64,000 nucleotides of DNA from Paracoccus sigandri (GCF_003709565.1 NZ_QNRC01000012.1:62001-126000); one strand, 5' to 3'. Shown: positions 37,408 to 46,895, counted from the first letter of the stretch. Numbers and translations are program-made. Notes: a model not told the origin generated them from the sequence alone.

Positions 37408-39195
37408 ATGGATCGCGACGGACGCATCGGCTGGTGGATCTCGGGGATCGTGCATACGGGCGTGATCCTGTGGGCGATCCTTGGCGGCGTGCTGTTCCGG
37501 CCGCAGCCCAGCCCGGCGATCCGCACGACCGAGGTGGCGACCATGAGCGGCGCCGAGTTCGAGGCCTATGCCGCCGCCGCGCGGGGCGCGGGGCCGGTGG
37601 GCCGCGACGCCACCGCCGTGGCGACCATGCCCGCCCCCGCGCCCGAACCCGAGGACAGCGCCACCGCGCCCGCCGAGGCCAGCCCGCCCGTGGCCGAGGC
37701 CGAGGCGCAGCCGCTGCCCGCGCCCGCCGAACCCGAGGCCGAGCCCGACCTGAGCGATTTCACCCCGACCCAGCCGGTCACCGTCGCCACCGACCTGCCG
37801 CGCCCGACGCCCAGCCAGCCCGAACCCGAGGCCGCGCCCGACGCGCCCGCCGCCGCGCAGCCCCCGGTGACCGAGGCCAGCCCCGCCCTGCCCGCCTCTC
37901 CGGCGCCCGACGACGCGGCCCAGCCGGTCGCGCCGCGCTCGGCGCTGGCGCTGGACGACTCGCCGCGTCCGGGCGGGCGTCCCGAGGGGCTGGTCGAGGC
38001 CTATGAGGCGCGAATCGCCGCGCAGGAAGCCGCCCGCGCCGAGGCGGCGCGCCAGGCGGCAGCCGCCGCCGAGGCCGCACGCCAGGCCGCGGAAGCCGCC
38101 GCCGCCCAAGAGGCCGCGCGTCAGGAAGCGGCCCGGCAGGAGGCCGAGCGCGCGGCCGAAGCGCAGCGCCAGGCCGAGGCCCGCGCCGAGGAAGAACGGC
38201 AGGCTGCCGAGGCGCGCGCCGCCGAGGAACGCCGCGAAGCCGAAGCGCGGGCGCAGGAAGAGCGTCAGGCGGCGGAGGAACGCCGGGCTGCGGAAGCCCG
38301 TGCCGAGGAGCAGCGCCGGGCCGCAGAAGCCGCCGCACGCGAAGAGGAAGAACGTCGCGCGGCCGAGCGCGCCGAGGCGGAACGCCGTGAGGCAGAGGCG
38401 CGTGCGGAAGAGGAGCGCCGGGCCGCGGAACGCGCCGAGGCGGAACGTCGCGAGGCCGAAGCTCGCGCCGAGGAAGAGCGCCGGGCGGCGGAGGCACGCG
38501 CCGAGGAAGAACGCCGCGCCGCCGAGGCCGAACGCCAGCGCGCGCTGGAGGATGCCCTGCGCGAGGCCCGGCAGGGCGAGGCGGGCGCGGAAGGCACCGA
38601 CACGGCCACGACCGGGACCGACCCCTTCGGCGGCGCGCAGCGGATCGAGGGCGGCGACGGCGCCTCGGCCGCGCAGGACCCGCTGGCGGCGGCGCTGGCC
38701 GGGGCCATGGCGCAGGGCCGCAACTCCGAATCCGGGGCCGAATCCGGCGCGCCGGCGGAAACCGGCGAGGTGATGCCCCTGGCGCCCTCGACCATCCGGC
38801 CGACCGTGCTGCCCGAGCCCGCGACCGAGCCCGAGGCCGCGGCCGCGCCCCCCGGCGGGCTGCCGATGGGCGAGCCGCTGTCGCTGTCCGAGCGCGAGGG
38901 CTTCCGCATGGCGCTGCGCGAATGCTGGAACCTGGGCGCGCTGTCGGTCGAGGCCTCGCGCATGACCGTCTCGGTCGGCTTCCGCATGACGCCGGACGGC
39001 CGCCCCGACCCCGCCAGCCTGCGGCTGGCCGGCTACCGCGACGGCTCGGAAGGCGCCGCGCAGCACGCCTTCGAGGTGGCCAGCCGCGCGATCCGCATGT
39101 GCGGCCGCAACGGTTTCCCCCTGCCGCGCGAGAAATACGGCCGCTGGCAGGATGTCGTCGTCGATTTCCGTCCCGACGGCATCGGCTTCCAGTGA
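37408..39195 (+). CDS. tolA: Tol-Pal system protein TolA
   Basis: TolA spans the periplasm and couples TolQR to Pal and TolB. Three domains are visible in 595 residues: an N-terminal membrane anchor (about 8-30, SGIVHTGVILWAILGG), a long low-complexity part that is first Pro/Ala/Glu-rich and then a charged Ala/Glu/Arg helix (about 200-390), and a C-terminal domain from about 485 (ALRECWNLGAL, VSVGFRMTPDGRP). The helix has a perfect 21-residue tandem repeat (319-339 and 340-360) encoded by strongly different codons. The long Pro/Ala segment makes it larger than E. coli TolA. Confidence 0.9.
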   Translation: MDRDGRIGWWISGIVHTGVILWAILGGVLFRPQPSPAIRTTEVATMSGAEFEAYAAAARGAGPVGRDATAVATMPAPAPEPEDSATAPAEASPPVAEAEAQPLPAPAEPEAEPDLSDFTPTQPVTVATDLPRPTPSQPEPEAAPDAPAAAQPPVTEASPALPASPAPDDAAQPVAPRSALALDDSPRPGGRPEGLVEAYEARIAAQEAARAEAARQAAAAAEAARQAAEAAAAQEAARQEAARQEAERAAEAQRQAEARAEEERQAAEARAAEERREAEARAQEERQAAEERRAAEARAEEQRRAAEAAAREEEERRAAERAEAERREAEARAEEERRAAERAEAERREAEARAEEERRAAEARAEEERRAAEAERQRALEDALREARQGEAGAEGTDTATTGTDPFGGAQRIEGGDGASAAQDPLAAALAGAMAQGRNSESGAESGAPAETGEVMPLAPSTIRPTVLPEPATEPEAAAAPPGGLPMGEPLSLSEREGFRMALRECWNLGALSVEASRMTVSVGFRMTPDGRPDPASLRLAGYRDGSEGAAQHAFEVASRAIRMCGRNGFPLPREKYGRWQDVVVDFRPDGIGFQ

Positions 39196-39255
39196 CGAAA
39201 AAAGCAGGACCCGGATGGCTTTTTCCCCCTGCGCAATCGAGATAAAGAGGACGTC

Positions 39256-40575
39256 ATGTTCCGCACGCTGACCGTCGCCCTGATCCTGGGATTCGGATCC
39301 ACCGCCCTGACCGCCCTGCCGCTTGCCGCGCAGGACGGCCCGCTGCGCATCGAGATCACCGACGGCGTGGTCGAGCCGATGGCCATCGCCATCGCCGATT
39401 TCCACGGCGATTCCGAGGCCGCCCAGCAGATCCGCCGGGTGGTCGCCGACGACCTGACCGGCACCGGCCTGTTCCGCGAGATCCCCTCCGAGGCGATGAT
39501 CGCCCAGCCCGACAGCTTCGCCGCCGCCGTCGCCTACGAGGACTGGCGCGCGGTGAACGCCCAGGCGCTGGTCACCGCCGAGGTGACCCGCTCGGGCGAG
39601 GAGATCAGCGTCAAGTTCCGCCTGTTCGACGTCTTCGCCGGCCAGCCGCTCGGCGACGGGATGCAGTTCGACGCCCGCGCCGGCGACTGGCGCCGCGCCG
39701 CCCACAAGATCGCCGACCAGATCTATTCGCGCCTGACCGGCGAGCAGCCCTATTTCGACAGCCGCATCGCCTTCGTGCAGGAGACCGGGCCCAAGGACGC
39801 CCGCATCAAGCGCATCGGCGTGATGGATTACGACGGCCAGAACATCCGCTGGATGACCGACAGCTCGTCGCTGGTGCTGGCGCCGCATTTCTCGCCCGAC
39901 GGGCGGCAGCTGCTCTATACCAGCTTCGACAGTGGTTTCCCCCAGATCCGGGCGATGGACGTGGCCACCGTCACCTCGCGCCCGCTGACCCAGGGCGGCG
40001 ACAGCATGGCCTTTTCGCCGCGCTTCTCGCCCGACGGGCGCTGGATCGTCTATTCGCTGGAACAGGGCGGCAATACCGACATCTGGCTGATGGATGCCGC
40101 GACCGGCGCGCAACGCCCGCTGGCGCAATCCCCGGCGATCGAGACCTCGCCCAGCTTCAGCCCCGACGGCAAGCGGGTGGTGTTCGAATCCGACCGCTCG
40201 GGCACGCCGCAGCTCTACATCATGCCCGTCACGGGCGGCGAGCCGACCCGGATCAGCTTCGGCGAGGGCCGCTATGGCACGCCCGCCTGGTCGCCCAAGG
40301 GCGACATGATCGCCTTCACCAAGCGGCTGGGCGACAAGTTCCATATCGGCGTGATGCGCACCGACGGCTCGGATGAGAAGATTTTGACGGAATCGTTCCT
40401 TGACGAGGGCCCGACCTGGGCGCCCAATGGCCGCGTCGTGATGTTCACCCGCGTGACACCGGGTGGCAATGGTGAGCCGCGTCTGCATTCGGTGGATATT
40501 ACCGGCCGCAACATGCGGCCCCTGAAACTCGATTTTGCCGCCTCGGACCCCTCGTGGGGGCCGCTGCTGCGATAA
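39256..40575 (+). CDS. tolB: Tol-Pal system beta-propeller protein TolB
   Basis: TolB is a periplasmic beta-propeller that binds Pal. The 439-residue precursor has a signal peptide (cleavage after LPLAAQ), the N-terminal alpha/beta domain (IADFHGDSEAAQQIRRV), and five to six WD-like repeats recognisable by the recurring FSPDGR pattern (HFSPDGRQLLYTS, RFSPDGRWIVYS, SFSPDGKRVVFESD). AAAGAGGAC precedes the ATG. In the 60-base gap from tolA an AAAAAGC/GCTTTTT inverted repeat at 39199-39224 may be a weak hairpin. Confidence 0.96.
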   Translation: MFRTLTVALILGFGSTALTALPLAAQDGPLRIEITDGVVEPMAIAIADFHGDSEAAQQIRRVVADDLTGTGLFREIPSEAMIAQPDSFAAAVAYEDWRAVNAQALVTAEVTRSGEEISVKFRLFDVFAGQPLGDGMQFDARAGDWRRAAHKIADQIYSRLTGEQPYFDSRIAFVQETGPKDARIKRIGVMDYDGQNIRWMTDSSSLVLAPHFSPDGRQLLYTSFDSGFPQIRAMDVATVTSRPLTQGGDSMAFSPRFSPDGRWIVYSLEQGGNTDIWLMDAATGAQRPLAQSPAIETSPSFSPDGKRVVFESDRSGTPQLYIMPVTGGEPTRISFGEGRYGTPAWSPKGDMIAFTKRLGDKFHIGVMRTDGSDEKILTESFLDEGPTWAPNGRVVMFTRVTPGGNGEPRLHSVDITGRNMRPLKLDFAASDPSWGPLLR

Positions 40576-40585
40576 GGAGAGCGCG

Positions 40586-41122
40586 ATGAAACCCTGCCTT
40601 GCCCCGCTGATCGCCGCCGCCTGCCTGGCCGGGCTGGCCGCCTGCGCCCCGCCCCCCCAGCAGCAGGCGCCGGTGGTGGACCCCTATGCGAACATGGGCT
40701 CGGGCGCGCTGTATCAGGGCGGGTTACCCGGCGGCGCGCTGGGGGGCGAGGCCAGCGCCGAATATTTCCGCGCCCAGGTCGGCGACACCGTGCAATTCGC
40801 GGCCGAGCAGACCACGCTGAGCGCCGAGGCGCGGGCGACGCTGTCGCGCCAGGCGCAATGGCTGAACCGGCACGCGGATTTCAACGCCGTGGTCCAGGGC
40901 CATGCCGAGGAAACCGGCACCCGCGAATACAACCTCGCGCTTGGCGCCCGCCGGGCCAGCGCGGTGCAGGAATACCTGATCGCCCAGGGCGTGCCCGCCA
41001 GCCGCATCCGCACGCTGAGCTTCGGCAAGGAACGCCCCGCCGCCGTCTGCTCGGACGAGGCCTGCTATGCCCAGAATCGCCGCGTCGTGACCGTGGTCAC
41101 CCCGGCCGGGCCCGGAACGTGA
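40586..41122 (+). CDS. pal: Peptidoglycan-associated lipoprotein Pal
   Basis: Pal links the outer membrane to peptidoglycan. The 178-residue precursor has a lipoprotein signal with lipobox LAGLAAC, so the mature protein starts at Cys. The OmpA-like domain follows, with VVQGHAEETGTREYNLALG and the peptidoglycan-binding RRASAVQEYL helix. The ATG at 40586 follows AAGGAGAG. A Gly/Gln-rich linker of about 40 residues lies between Cys and domain. Its stop overlaps the cpoB start (TGATG). Confidence 0.95.
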   Translation: MKPCLAPLIAAACLAGLAACAPPPQQQAPVVDPYANMGSGALYQGGLPGGALGGEASAEYFRAQVGDTVQFAAEQTTLSAEARATLSRQAQWLNRHADFNAVVQGHAEETGTREYNLALGARRASAVQEYLIAQGVPASRIRTLSFGKERPAAVCSDEACYAQNRRVVTVVTPAGPGT

Positions 41123-42093
41123 TGCGCGCCATGACCGCCAGATTGGGGCCTGCCAGGCTGGGACTTGCCGGGCTGGGGCTGGCCGCGCTTCTGGCGCTGC
41201 CGGCCGCCGCGCAGCAGGACGGGGCGACGCTGGCCGAGATGTGGGCGGAACTGGCCGCCGTGCAGCAGGGCCTGCAATCGCTGCGGGCCGAGCTGGTCGC
41301 CTCGGGCGCGCAGGGTTTCCAGGCGGCGGGCGGCGACAGCGCCATCGACCGCATGAATGCGATGGAGACCCAGATCGCGCGGCTGACCGACCGGATCGAG
41401 CAGTCGCAGAACCGCATCAACCGCATCGTCGAGGACGGCACCCGCCGCATCGGCGACCTGGAATTCCGGCTCTGCGAGATGGACGAGACCTGCGACCTCA
41501 GCGCGCTGACCTCGCCCGAGCTGGGCGGGATGGAGATGATCGGCGGCGGCGCGATCTCGGTCGACGTGCTGCCCTCGGCGCCGGCAGGCAACGATGGCGC
41601 GAACGGCGCCAAGGCCGCCAGCGCCGCCGAGCAGGCCGATTTCGACCTTGCCCGGCAGGTGCTGGGCCAGGGCGATTTCCGCCGCGCGGCCGAGCTGTTC
41701 GCCACCGTCGCCCAGAACCACGCGGGCGGCCCGCTGACCGGCGAGGCGCTGTATCTGCGCGGCGCCGCGCTGGACAGCGCCGGAGAGCCGCGCGCCGCCG
41801 CCGCCGCCTGGCTGGAGGGCTTCGCCGCCGATCCCGACGGGCCGCGCGCCGGGGAAAACCTGCTGGGCATCGCCCGCGTCATCGCCGATCAGGGCGACGC
41901 GATGGCCGCCTGCCTGTATCTGGCCGAGATCCCGGCCCGCTTTCCCGGCAGCGACCATGCCGCCGAGGCCGACCGCCGAATGGCCGCGCTGCAATGCGGC
42001 TCGGCCGAGCTTGGCCTGGGGGCCGCCGGGGCGACGCTGGACGGGCTGATGGAGGACCCGGAAGCCGCAGCCGACATGGCCGAGCATCAGTGA
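41122..42093 (+). CDS. cpoB: Cell division coordinator CpoB (YbgF)
   Basis: CpoB coordinates peptidoglycan synthesis with Tol-driven outer-membrane constriction. The 323-residue protein has a signal peptide (ending PAAAQ), a coiled-coil segment (about 40-105, with NAMETQIARLTDRIEQSQNR), a linker, then a TPR-like C-terminal domain (FDLARQVLGQGDFRRAAELF). Cys residues at LCEMDETCDL may form a disulfide. It closes the tol-pal cluster and is followed ten bases later by tilS. Confidence 0.92.
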   Translation: MRAMTARLGPARLGLAGLGLAALLALPAAAQQDGATLAEMWAELAAVQQGLQSLRAELVASGAQGFQAAGGDSAIDRMNAMETQIARLTDRIEQSQNRINRIVEDGTRRIGDLEFRLCEMDETCDLSALTSPELGGMEMIGGGAISVDVLPSAPAGNDGANGAKAASAAEQADFDLARQVLGQGDFRRAAELFATVAQNHAGGPLTGEALYLRGAALDSAGEPRAAAAAWLEGFAADPDGPRAGENLLGIARVIADQGDAMAACLYLAEIPARFPGSDHAAEADRRMAALQCGSAELGLGAAGATLDGLMEDPEAAADMAEHQ

Positions 42094-42103
42094 GGCGACG
42101 CCG

Positions 42104-43339
42104 ATGACCGCCCCGCCCCGCGATCCGGCCGCTCGCATCCGCGCCGCGCTGGACCGGCTGGCGGGCGACATGCCCTCGCTGGGGGTGGCGGTCTCGGGCG
42201 GGGGTGATTCGGTCGCGCTGATGCGGATCATCGCCGAATGGGCGCGCGGGCGGCGGATCATGGTCGCCACCGTCGATCACGGGCTGCGCCCCGAAAGCGA
42301 GGCCGAGGCGCGCCAGGTCGGCCAGGCCGCCAGGGCGCTTGGCCTGCCCCATGCCGCGCTTCTGTGGCAGCGCGAGACCGAGGCCGGCAACCTGATGGCC
42401 CATGCCCGCGACGCCCGGCTGCGGCTGCTGTCGGCCTGGGCGCAGCGCAACGAGCTGGCCGCCGTCGCCCTGGGCCATACCGCCGACGACCAGGCCGAGA
42501 CGCTGATGATGCGGCTGGCGCGCGGCTCGGGCATCGACGGGCTGGCCGCGATGACCGAATGGCGCGACGCCTTCGGCATCCGCTGGCTGCGCCCGATGCT
42601 GGGCGTGGGCCGCGACGAGCTGCGCGACTGGCTGCGCGCCCGCGACATTCCCTGGATCGAGGATCCCAGCAACGAGAAAGAGGAATTCGAGCGCATCCGC
42701 ATCCGCAACGCGATCGCGGCGATGGGGCTGGACATCGCCGCCCTGGCCCGCGCCGCCGCCCATATCGGCGAGGCGCGCGATGCGCTGTCGCATTATGCCG
42801 CGCTGGCCTCGCAGGGGGCGATCATCCGCAACGGCGCACTGATCCTGCCCCGCCGCCCGTTCAGCGACGCGCCCGCCGAGATCCGGCGCCGGCTTCTGGT
42901 CGCGGGCTGCCGCTGGATCACCGGCGCCGACTATCCGCCCCGCCGCGCCACCCTGCTGCACGCGCTGAACGCCATGGCGGCGGGCAGCCGGGTGACGCTG
43001 GACGGCGCGCTGATCGAGCCGGCGGGCGACCGCATCCGGCTGTCGCGCGAACCCGCCGCCGCGATGCGCGCCGAGCCGTCGGAAGGGCCGCTCTGGGACA
43101 ATCGCTGGCGAATCACCGGATTGCGGCCCGGCCAGCATGTCGCCGCGCTGGGGCTGGAGGCGCTGGCCCAGGTGAACTGGCGGCTGTCGGGCCTGCCCCG
43201 CGACGAGGCCGCCGCCAGCCCCGCGATCTGGCAGGGCGGCCGCCTGATCGCCGCGCCGCTGCTGCGGCCCGCGCCGCCCCTGCGGGTTTCGCCCCTGCGC
43301 GGCGCGACAGAATTCCGCAGGCTGGTGATGGCGCATTGA
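42104..43339 (+). CDS. tilS: tRNA(Ile)-lysidine synthetase
   Basis: TilS converts cytidine 34 of tRNA-Ile(CAU) to lysidine so that it reads AUA. The 411-residue protein has the PP-loop LGVAVSGGGDSVALM, VDHGLRPES and GHTADDQAETLMMRL, all typical; the C-terminal domain is divergent. It lies between cpoB and ftsH, a common order in this group. It is interesting here because infC seems to start at AUA. Confidence 0.95.
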   Translation: MTAPPRDPAARIRAALDRLAGDMPSLGVAVSGGGDSVALMRIIAEWARGRRIMVATVDHGLRPESEAEARQVGQAARALGLPHAALLWQRETEAGNLMAHARDARLRLLSAWAQRNELAAVALGHTADDQAETLMMRLARGSGIDGLAAMTEWRDAFGIRWLRPMLGVGRDELRDWLRARDIPWIEDPSNEKEEFERIRIRNAIAAMGLDIAALARAAAHIGEARDALSHYAALASQGAIIRNGALILPRRPFSDAPAEIRRRLLVAGCRWITGADYPPRRATLLHALNAMAAGSRVTLDGALIEPAGDRIRLSREPAAAMRAEPSEGPLWDNRWRITGLRPGQHVAALGLEALAQVNWRLSGLPRDEAAASPAIWQGGRLIAAPLLRPAPPLRVSPLRGATEFRRLVMAH

Positions 43340-43398
43340 ACCTGCGCCGATAATCCCTATTTTCAACGCAAACCGATTTCCCGCCGGAGGAGCCGTCT

Positions 43399-45291
43399 TT
43401 GGGCAACGCACGCAATCTCGCTTTCTGGGTCGTCCTGTTCCTGATGATCCTGGCGCTGTTCAACCTGTTCAGCGACGGGGCCTCGACCATGAACGGGCGC
43501 CAGATCAGCTATTCGGACTTCATCGAGCGGGTCCAGAACGACCAGGTCACCGCCGTGACCATCGATGGCGAGGATCTGGTGATCACCGGCGCCGACGGCC
43601 AGCAATATACCTCGGTCCGCCCCCTGGGCGAGGATATCGCCGACCGGCTGATCACCCAGGGGGTCGAGGTCAAGGTGGTCAAGCAGCAGCAATCCGGCTT
43701 CATGTCGATGCTGGGCGTCTGGCTGCCCTTCATCCTGCTGATCGGGGTCTGGATCTTCTTCATGAACCGGATGCAGGGCGGCGGGCGCGGCGGCGCGATG
43801 GGCTTCGGCAAGTCGCGCGCCAAGCTGCTGACCGAAAAGCACGGCCGGGTGACCTTCGACGACGTGGCCGGCATCGACGAGGCCAAGGAAGAGCTTGAGG
43901 AGATCGTCGAATTCCTGCGCAACCCGCAGAAGTTCAGCCGCCTGGGCGGCAAGATCCCGAAAGGCGCGCTGCTGGTCGGCCCTCCGGGCACCGGCAAGAC
44001 GCTGCTGGCCCGCGCCATCGCCGGCGAGGCGGGCGTGCCCTTCTTCACCATCTCGGGTTCGGACTTCGTGGAAATGTTCGTGGGCGTCGGCGCCTCGCGC
44101 GTGCGCGACATGTTCGAGCAGGCCAAGAAAAGCGCCCCCTGCATCCTGTTCATCGACGAGATCGACGCGGTCGGCCGGTCGCGCGGCGTCGGCATCGGCG
44201 GCGGCAATGACGAGCGCGAGCAGACCCTGAACCAGCTGCTGGTCGAGATGGACGGGTTCGAATCCAACGAGGGCATCATCATCATCGCCGCGACCAACCG
44301 CAAGGACGTGCTGGACCCGGCGCTGCTGCGCCCCGGCCGCTTCGACCGGCAGATCTATGTCGCCAATCCCGACATCAAGGGCCGCGAGAAGATCCTGGCC
44401 GTGCATTCGCGCAAGGTGCCGGTCGGCCCCGACGTGGACCTGCGCATCATCGCCCGCGGCACGCCGGGCTTTTCCGGCGCCGACCTGATGAACCTGGTGA
44501 ACGAGGCCGCGCTGATGGCCGCGCGAATCGGCCGCCGCTTCGTTTCCATGGAAGATTTCGAGAACGCCAAGGACAAGGTGATGCTGGGGGTCGAGCGCCG
44601 CTCGATGGTGCTGACGCCCGAGCAGAAGGAAAAGACCGCCTATCACGAGGCCGGCCACGCCGTCGTCGGGCTCAGCCTGCCGAAATGCGACCCGGTCTAC
44701 AAGGCGACGATCATCCCGCGCGGCGGCGCGCTTGGCATGGTGGTCAGCCTGCCGGAAATGGACCGGCTGAACTTCCACAAGGACGAGGCCAAGCAGAAGC
44801 TGGCGATGACCATGGCCGGCAAGGCGGCCGAGATCATCAAATACGGCGAAGAGGGCGTCTCGAACGGCCCGGCGGGCGACATCCAGCAGGCCAGCCAGCT
44901 GGCCCGTGCGATGGTGATGCGCTGGGGCATGTCCGACAAGGTCGGCAATATCGACTATGCCGAGGCGCATGAGGGCTATTCCGGCAATACCGGCGGCTTC
45001 TCGGTCTCGGCGGCGACGAAGGAGCTGATCGAACGCGAGGTCCACGACCTGATCGAGGAAGGCTATCAGACCGCCCATCGCATCCTGACCGAGAAATCCG
45101 AGGAATTCGAGCGGATGGCCAAGGGCCTGCTGGAATACGAGACGCTGACCGGCGACGAGATCGGCAAGATCCTTCGCGGCGAGCAGCTGGGGGGCGACGA
45201 CGACACGCCGGGCAGCGTGATCCCCTCGGTCACCTCGGTGCCGAAGGCGGGCGGCAAGCCCGCGCCGGGCGGCGATCCGGCCCCGGCCTGA
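43399..45291 (+). CDS. ftsH: ATP-dependent zinc metalloprotease FtsH
   Basis: FtsH is a membrane-bound AAA protease for misfolded and short-lived proteins. The 630-residue protein has two membrane segments (7-24 and 103-122), Walker A GPPGTGKT at 194-201, Walker [13 protein letters not shown], the arginine-finger region [19 protein letters not shown], and the zinc motif HEAGH at 416-420. The start is TTG at 43399, eight bases after GGAGGAG, and gives the family N-terminus [14 protein letters not shown]; no ATG fits. An intrinsic terminator follows. Confidence 0.97.
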   Translation: MGNARNLAFWVVLFLMILALFNLFSDGASTMNGRQISYSDFIERVQNDQVTAVTIDGEDLVITGADGQQYTSVRPLGEDIADRLITQGVEVKVVKQQQSGFMSMLGVWLPFILLIGVWIFFMNRMQGGGRGGAMGFGKSRAKLLTEKHGRVTFDDVAGIDEAKEELEEIVEFLRNPQKFSRLGGKIPKGALLVGPPGTGKTLLARAIAGEAGVPFFTISGSDFVEMFVGVGASRVRDMFEQAKKSAPCILFIDEIDAVGRSRGVGIGGGNDEREQTLNQLLVEMDGFESNEGIIIIAATNRKDVLDPALLRPGRFDRQIYVANPDIKGREKILAVHSRKVPVGPDVDLRIIARGTPGFSGADLMNLVNEAALMAARIGRRFVSMEDFENAKDKVMLGVERRSMVLTPEQKEKTAYHEAGHAVVGLSLPKCDPVYKATIIPRGGALGMVVSLPEMDRLNFHKDEAKQKLAMTMAGKAAEIIKYGEEGVSNGPAGDIQQASQLARAMVMRWGMSDKVGNIDYAEAHEGYSGNTGGFSVSAATKELIEREVHDLIEEGYQTAHRILTEKSEEFERMAKGLLEYETLTGDEIGKILRGEQLGGDDDTPGSVIPSVTSVPKAGGKPAPGGDPAPA

Positions 45292-45311
45292 TCCATTCCC
45301 GAATGCGCGCG

Positions 45312-45335
45312 AACCCCGGCCCCGGCCGGGGTTTT
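45312..45335 (+). terminator. Intrinsic terminator after ftsH
   Basis: AACCCCGGCC (45312-45321), loop CC, GGCCGGGGTT (45324-45333), then TT. A perfect 10-bp stem 20 bases after the ftsH stop. Confidence 0.85.
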
Positions 45336-45473
45336 CGGTTGCGGGGGCGTCGCGCGGCCGGCCGCGACGGCCGTGCCCCGCCATTCTGCGGCCCGGCGAC
45401 GCCTTGCCGCCCTCCTGGGGCCTTGCGTCCCGGCCCGCCCCGGTGCATCCCCCTTGGCGAAAGGAAGGCTGCC

Positions 45474-45776
45474 ATGACCCGGATCGACGACATCAACGAC
45501 ATGGCCACCCTGCGCGCCCATATCGACGCGCTGGACCAGCAGCTGGTGGCGCTGTTCGCGCAACGCCACGCCCTGATCGACCGCGCCGCGCGGATCAAGG
45601 CGCGCGAGGGCCTGCCCGCCCGGATCGACGCGCGGGTCGAGGAAGTCGTCGCGAATGTGCGCCGTCATGCCGTTGCCGCGGGGCTGGACGGCGCGCTTTT
45701 CGAGTCAATCTGGCGCCAGCTGGTCGATGCCGCCATCGCGCAGGAAGACCGCCATCTGAAGGGGGACCGTTCATGA
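45474..45776 (+). CDS. Chorismate mutase, AroQ class
   Basis: The 100-residue protein is a single AroQ-fold domain that turns chorismate into prephenate. Typical are [20 protein letters not shown] (helix 1 with catalytic Arg), the Lys in [20 protein letters not shown], and the C-terminal helix with [16 protein letters not shown]. The start follows AAAGGAAGG. It is coupled to folD by an ATGA overlap. Together with the TyrA-like gene at 32637 it supports a separate, unfused tyrosine route. Confidence 0.92.
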   Translation: MTRIDDINDMATLRAHIDALDQQLVALFAQRHALIDRAARIKAREGLPARIDARVEEVVANVRRHAVAAGLDGALFESIWRQLVDAAIAQEDRHLKGDRS

Positions 45777-46648
45777 CCGCCACGTTGATCGACGGCAAGG
45801 CTTTCGCCGCCGGGCTGCGCGCCCGCATCGCCGCCCAGACCGCCGCGCTGAAGGATCGCGGCATCACGCCGGGCCTTGCCGTGGTGCTGGTGGGCGAGGA
45901 TCCGGCAAGCCAGGTCTATGTCCGCTCCAAGGGCAGGATGACGGTCGAGGTCGGCATGAATTCCTACGAGCACCGCCTGCCGGCCGAGACGCCCGAGGCC
46001 GAGTTGCTGGCCCTGATCGCGCGGCTGAACGAGGATCCGGCGGTGAACGGCATCCTGGTGCAGCTGCCCCTGCCCGCCCATATGGACGAGGCCGCGGTCA
46101 TCAACGCGATCCGCCCGGAAAAGGACGTGGACGGCTTCCACGTCCTGAATGCCGGCCGGCTGGCGACGGGCCAGAAGGCGATGGTGCCCTGCACGCCCTT
46201 GGGCTGCCTGATGCTCCTGCGCGACCGGCTGGGCGATCTGTCGGGGAAAAGCGCCGTGGTCATCGGCCGCAGCAACATCGTCGGCAAGCCGATGGCGCAG
46301 CTTCTGCTGCGCGACAGCTGCACGGTGACGATCGCCCATTCCAGGACGCAGGACCTGCCCGCGCTCTGCCGCGGCGCCGACATCCTGGTCGCGGCGGTGG
46401 GCCGGCCGCATTTCGTCAAGGGCGACTGGATCAAGCCCGGCGCCACGGTGATCGACGTGGGCATCAACCGCATCGATTCCGGCCTGGTCGGCGATGTCGA
46501 TTTCGCCGGCGCCCGCCAGGCGGCCGGCGCGATCACCCCCGTGCCCGGCGGTGTCGGCCCGATGACCATCGCCTGCCTTCTGGCCAATACGCTGACCGCC
46601 ACGGCCCGCGCCAACGGCCTGCCCGATCCTGAGGGCCTGACGCCCTGA
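45773..46648 (+). CDS. folD: Methylenetetrahydrofolate dehydrogenase / cyclohydrolase
   Basis: FolD interconverts 5,10-methylene-, methenyl- and 10-formyl-tetrahydrofolate. The 291-residue protein has [14 protein letters not shown] with the catalytic Lys, the GILVQLPLP motif, [17 protein letters not shown] for NADP and [15 protein letters not shown] near the end. It starts inside the chorismate mutase stop (ATGA). A type C 3' hairpin element follows ten bases after the stop. 10-formyl-THF is also the substrate of purU at 58883. Confidence 0.97.
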   Translation: MTATLIDGKAFAAGLRARIAAQTAALKDRGITPGLAVVLVGEDPASQVYVRSKGRMTVEVGMNSYEHRLPAETPEAELLALIARLNEDPAVNGILVQLPLPAHMDEAAVINAIRPEKDVDGFHVLNAGRLATGQKAMVPCTPLGCLMLLRDRLGDLSGKSAVVIGRSNIVGKPMAQLLLRDSCTVTIAHSRTQDLPALCRGADILVAAVGRPHFVKGDWIKPGATVIDVGINRIDSGLVGDVDFAGARQAAGAITPVPGGVGPMTIACLLANTLTATARANGLPDPEGLTP

Positions 46649-46658
46649 ACCGCGCGCG

Positions 46659-46711
46659 CCGGGGGTTTCACACCCCCGGACCCCCGTGGGATATTTCAGG
46701 ACCAAAGCAGG
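46659..46711 (+). repeat. 3' hairpin element, tail type C, copy 1
   Basis: CCGGGGGT-TTCAC-ACCCCCGG stem (46659-46679), then ACCCCCGT, core GGGATATTTC and tail AGGACCAAAGCAGG. It is sense to folD. Its hairpin part is identical to the type B copy at 19339-19390, while its tail differs, which shows the modular build. Confidence 0.85.
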
Positions 46712-46832
46712 GGCGGCTTAACCGTGTCTTAACCCTTCGCTGCCAGAGTGGCGTTACGGTACAGGCGGGGACGCCGATGACCGTGACCGAAGCAGGCGCC
46801 CCGTCCTTTCCCAGGGCGGGGCGTTCTCCGAT
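46712..46832 (+). ncRNA. Candidate small RNA (or 23-codon peptide) between two hairpin elements
   Basis: The 121 bases between the 24-bp inverted arms of the folD and ruvB elements hold a perfect CtrA box (46718-46733), a possible -10 near 46753 (GTTACG) and a strong hairpin, CGCCCCGTCCT (46797-46807), loop TTCCC, AGGGCGGGGCG (46813-46823), then TTCT. A transcript of about 60 bases could start near 46765 and end there. A 23-codon frame (46777-46848, starting MTVTEAGAPSF) with GGGGACG upstream overlaps it. No homologue is known to me. Confidence 0.3.
46718..46733 (+). promoter_or_regulatory. Perfect CtrA box
   Basis: TTAA-CCGTGTC-TTAAC, an exact TTAA-N7-TTAAC match to the CtrA site of Alphaproteobacteria. 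It is not upstream of any annotated gene, which is why the downstream segment is proposed as a small RNA. Confidence 0.5.
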
Positions 46833-46895
46833 CCTGCTTTGGTCCTGAAATATCCCGGGGGAGCCGCCGGAATGGCGGCGGGGGCAGCGCCCCCC
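46833..46895 (-). repeat. 3' hairpin element, tail type C, copy 2, two hairpins
   Basis: On the minus strand, from 46895 down: GGGGGGC-GCT-GCCCCC, second hairpin GCCGCC-ATTCC-GGCGGC, then TCCCCC, core GGGATATTTC and tail AGGACCAAAGCAGG. Its last 24 bases are the exact complement of 46688-46711. It is sense to ruvB, 35 bases after its stop. Its hairpins are of the type otherwise joined to tail A. Confidence 0.85.

Noticed and set aside
36211..40488. Open frame of over 1400 codons antisense to the tol genes
   Set aside because: Antisense to tolQ, tolR, tolA, tolB with clear families; its Gly/Arg/Leu repetitive sequence mirrors the Ala/Glu codons of tolA.
46777..46848. 23-codon reading frame as a confirmed gene
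   Set aside because: Kept only as an alternative to the small RNA: it runs into the tail of the ruvB element, has no known homologue and its codon use is uninformative at this length.
46688..46856. Miniature transposable element suggested by 24-bp perfect inverted ends
   Set aside because: The arms are the tails of two 3' elements that continue outward into hairpins next to folD and ruvB; no target-site duplication is seen, and the same tail-to-tail layout occurs elsewhere with a different tail.
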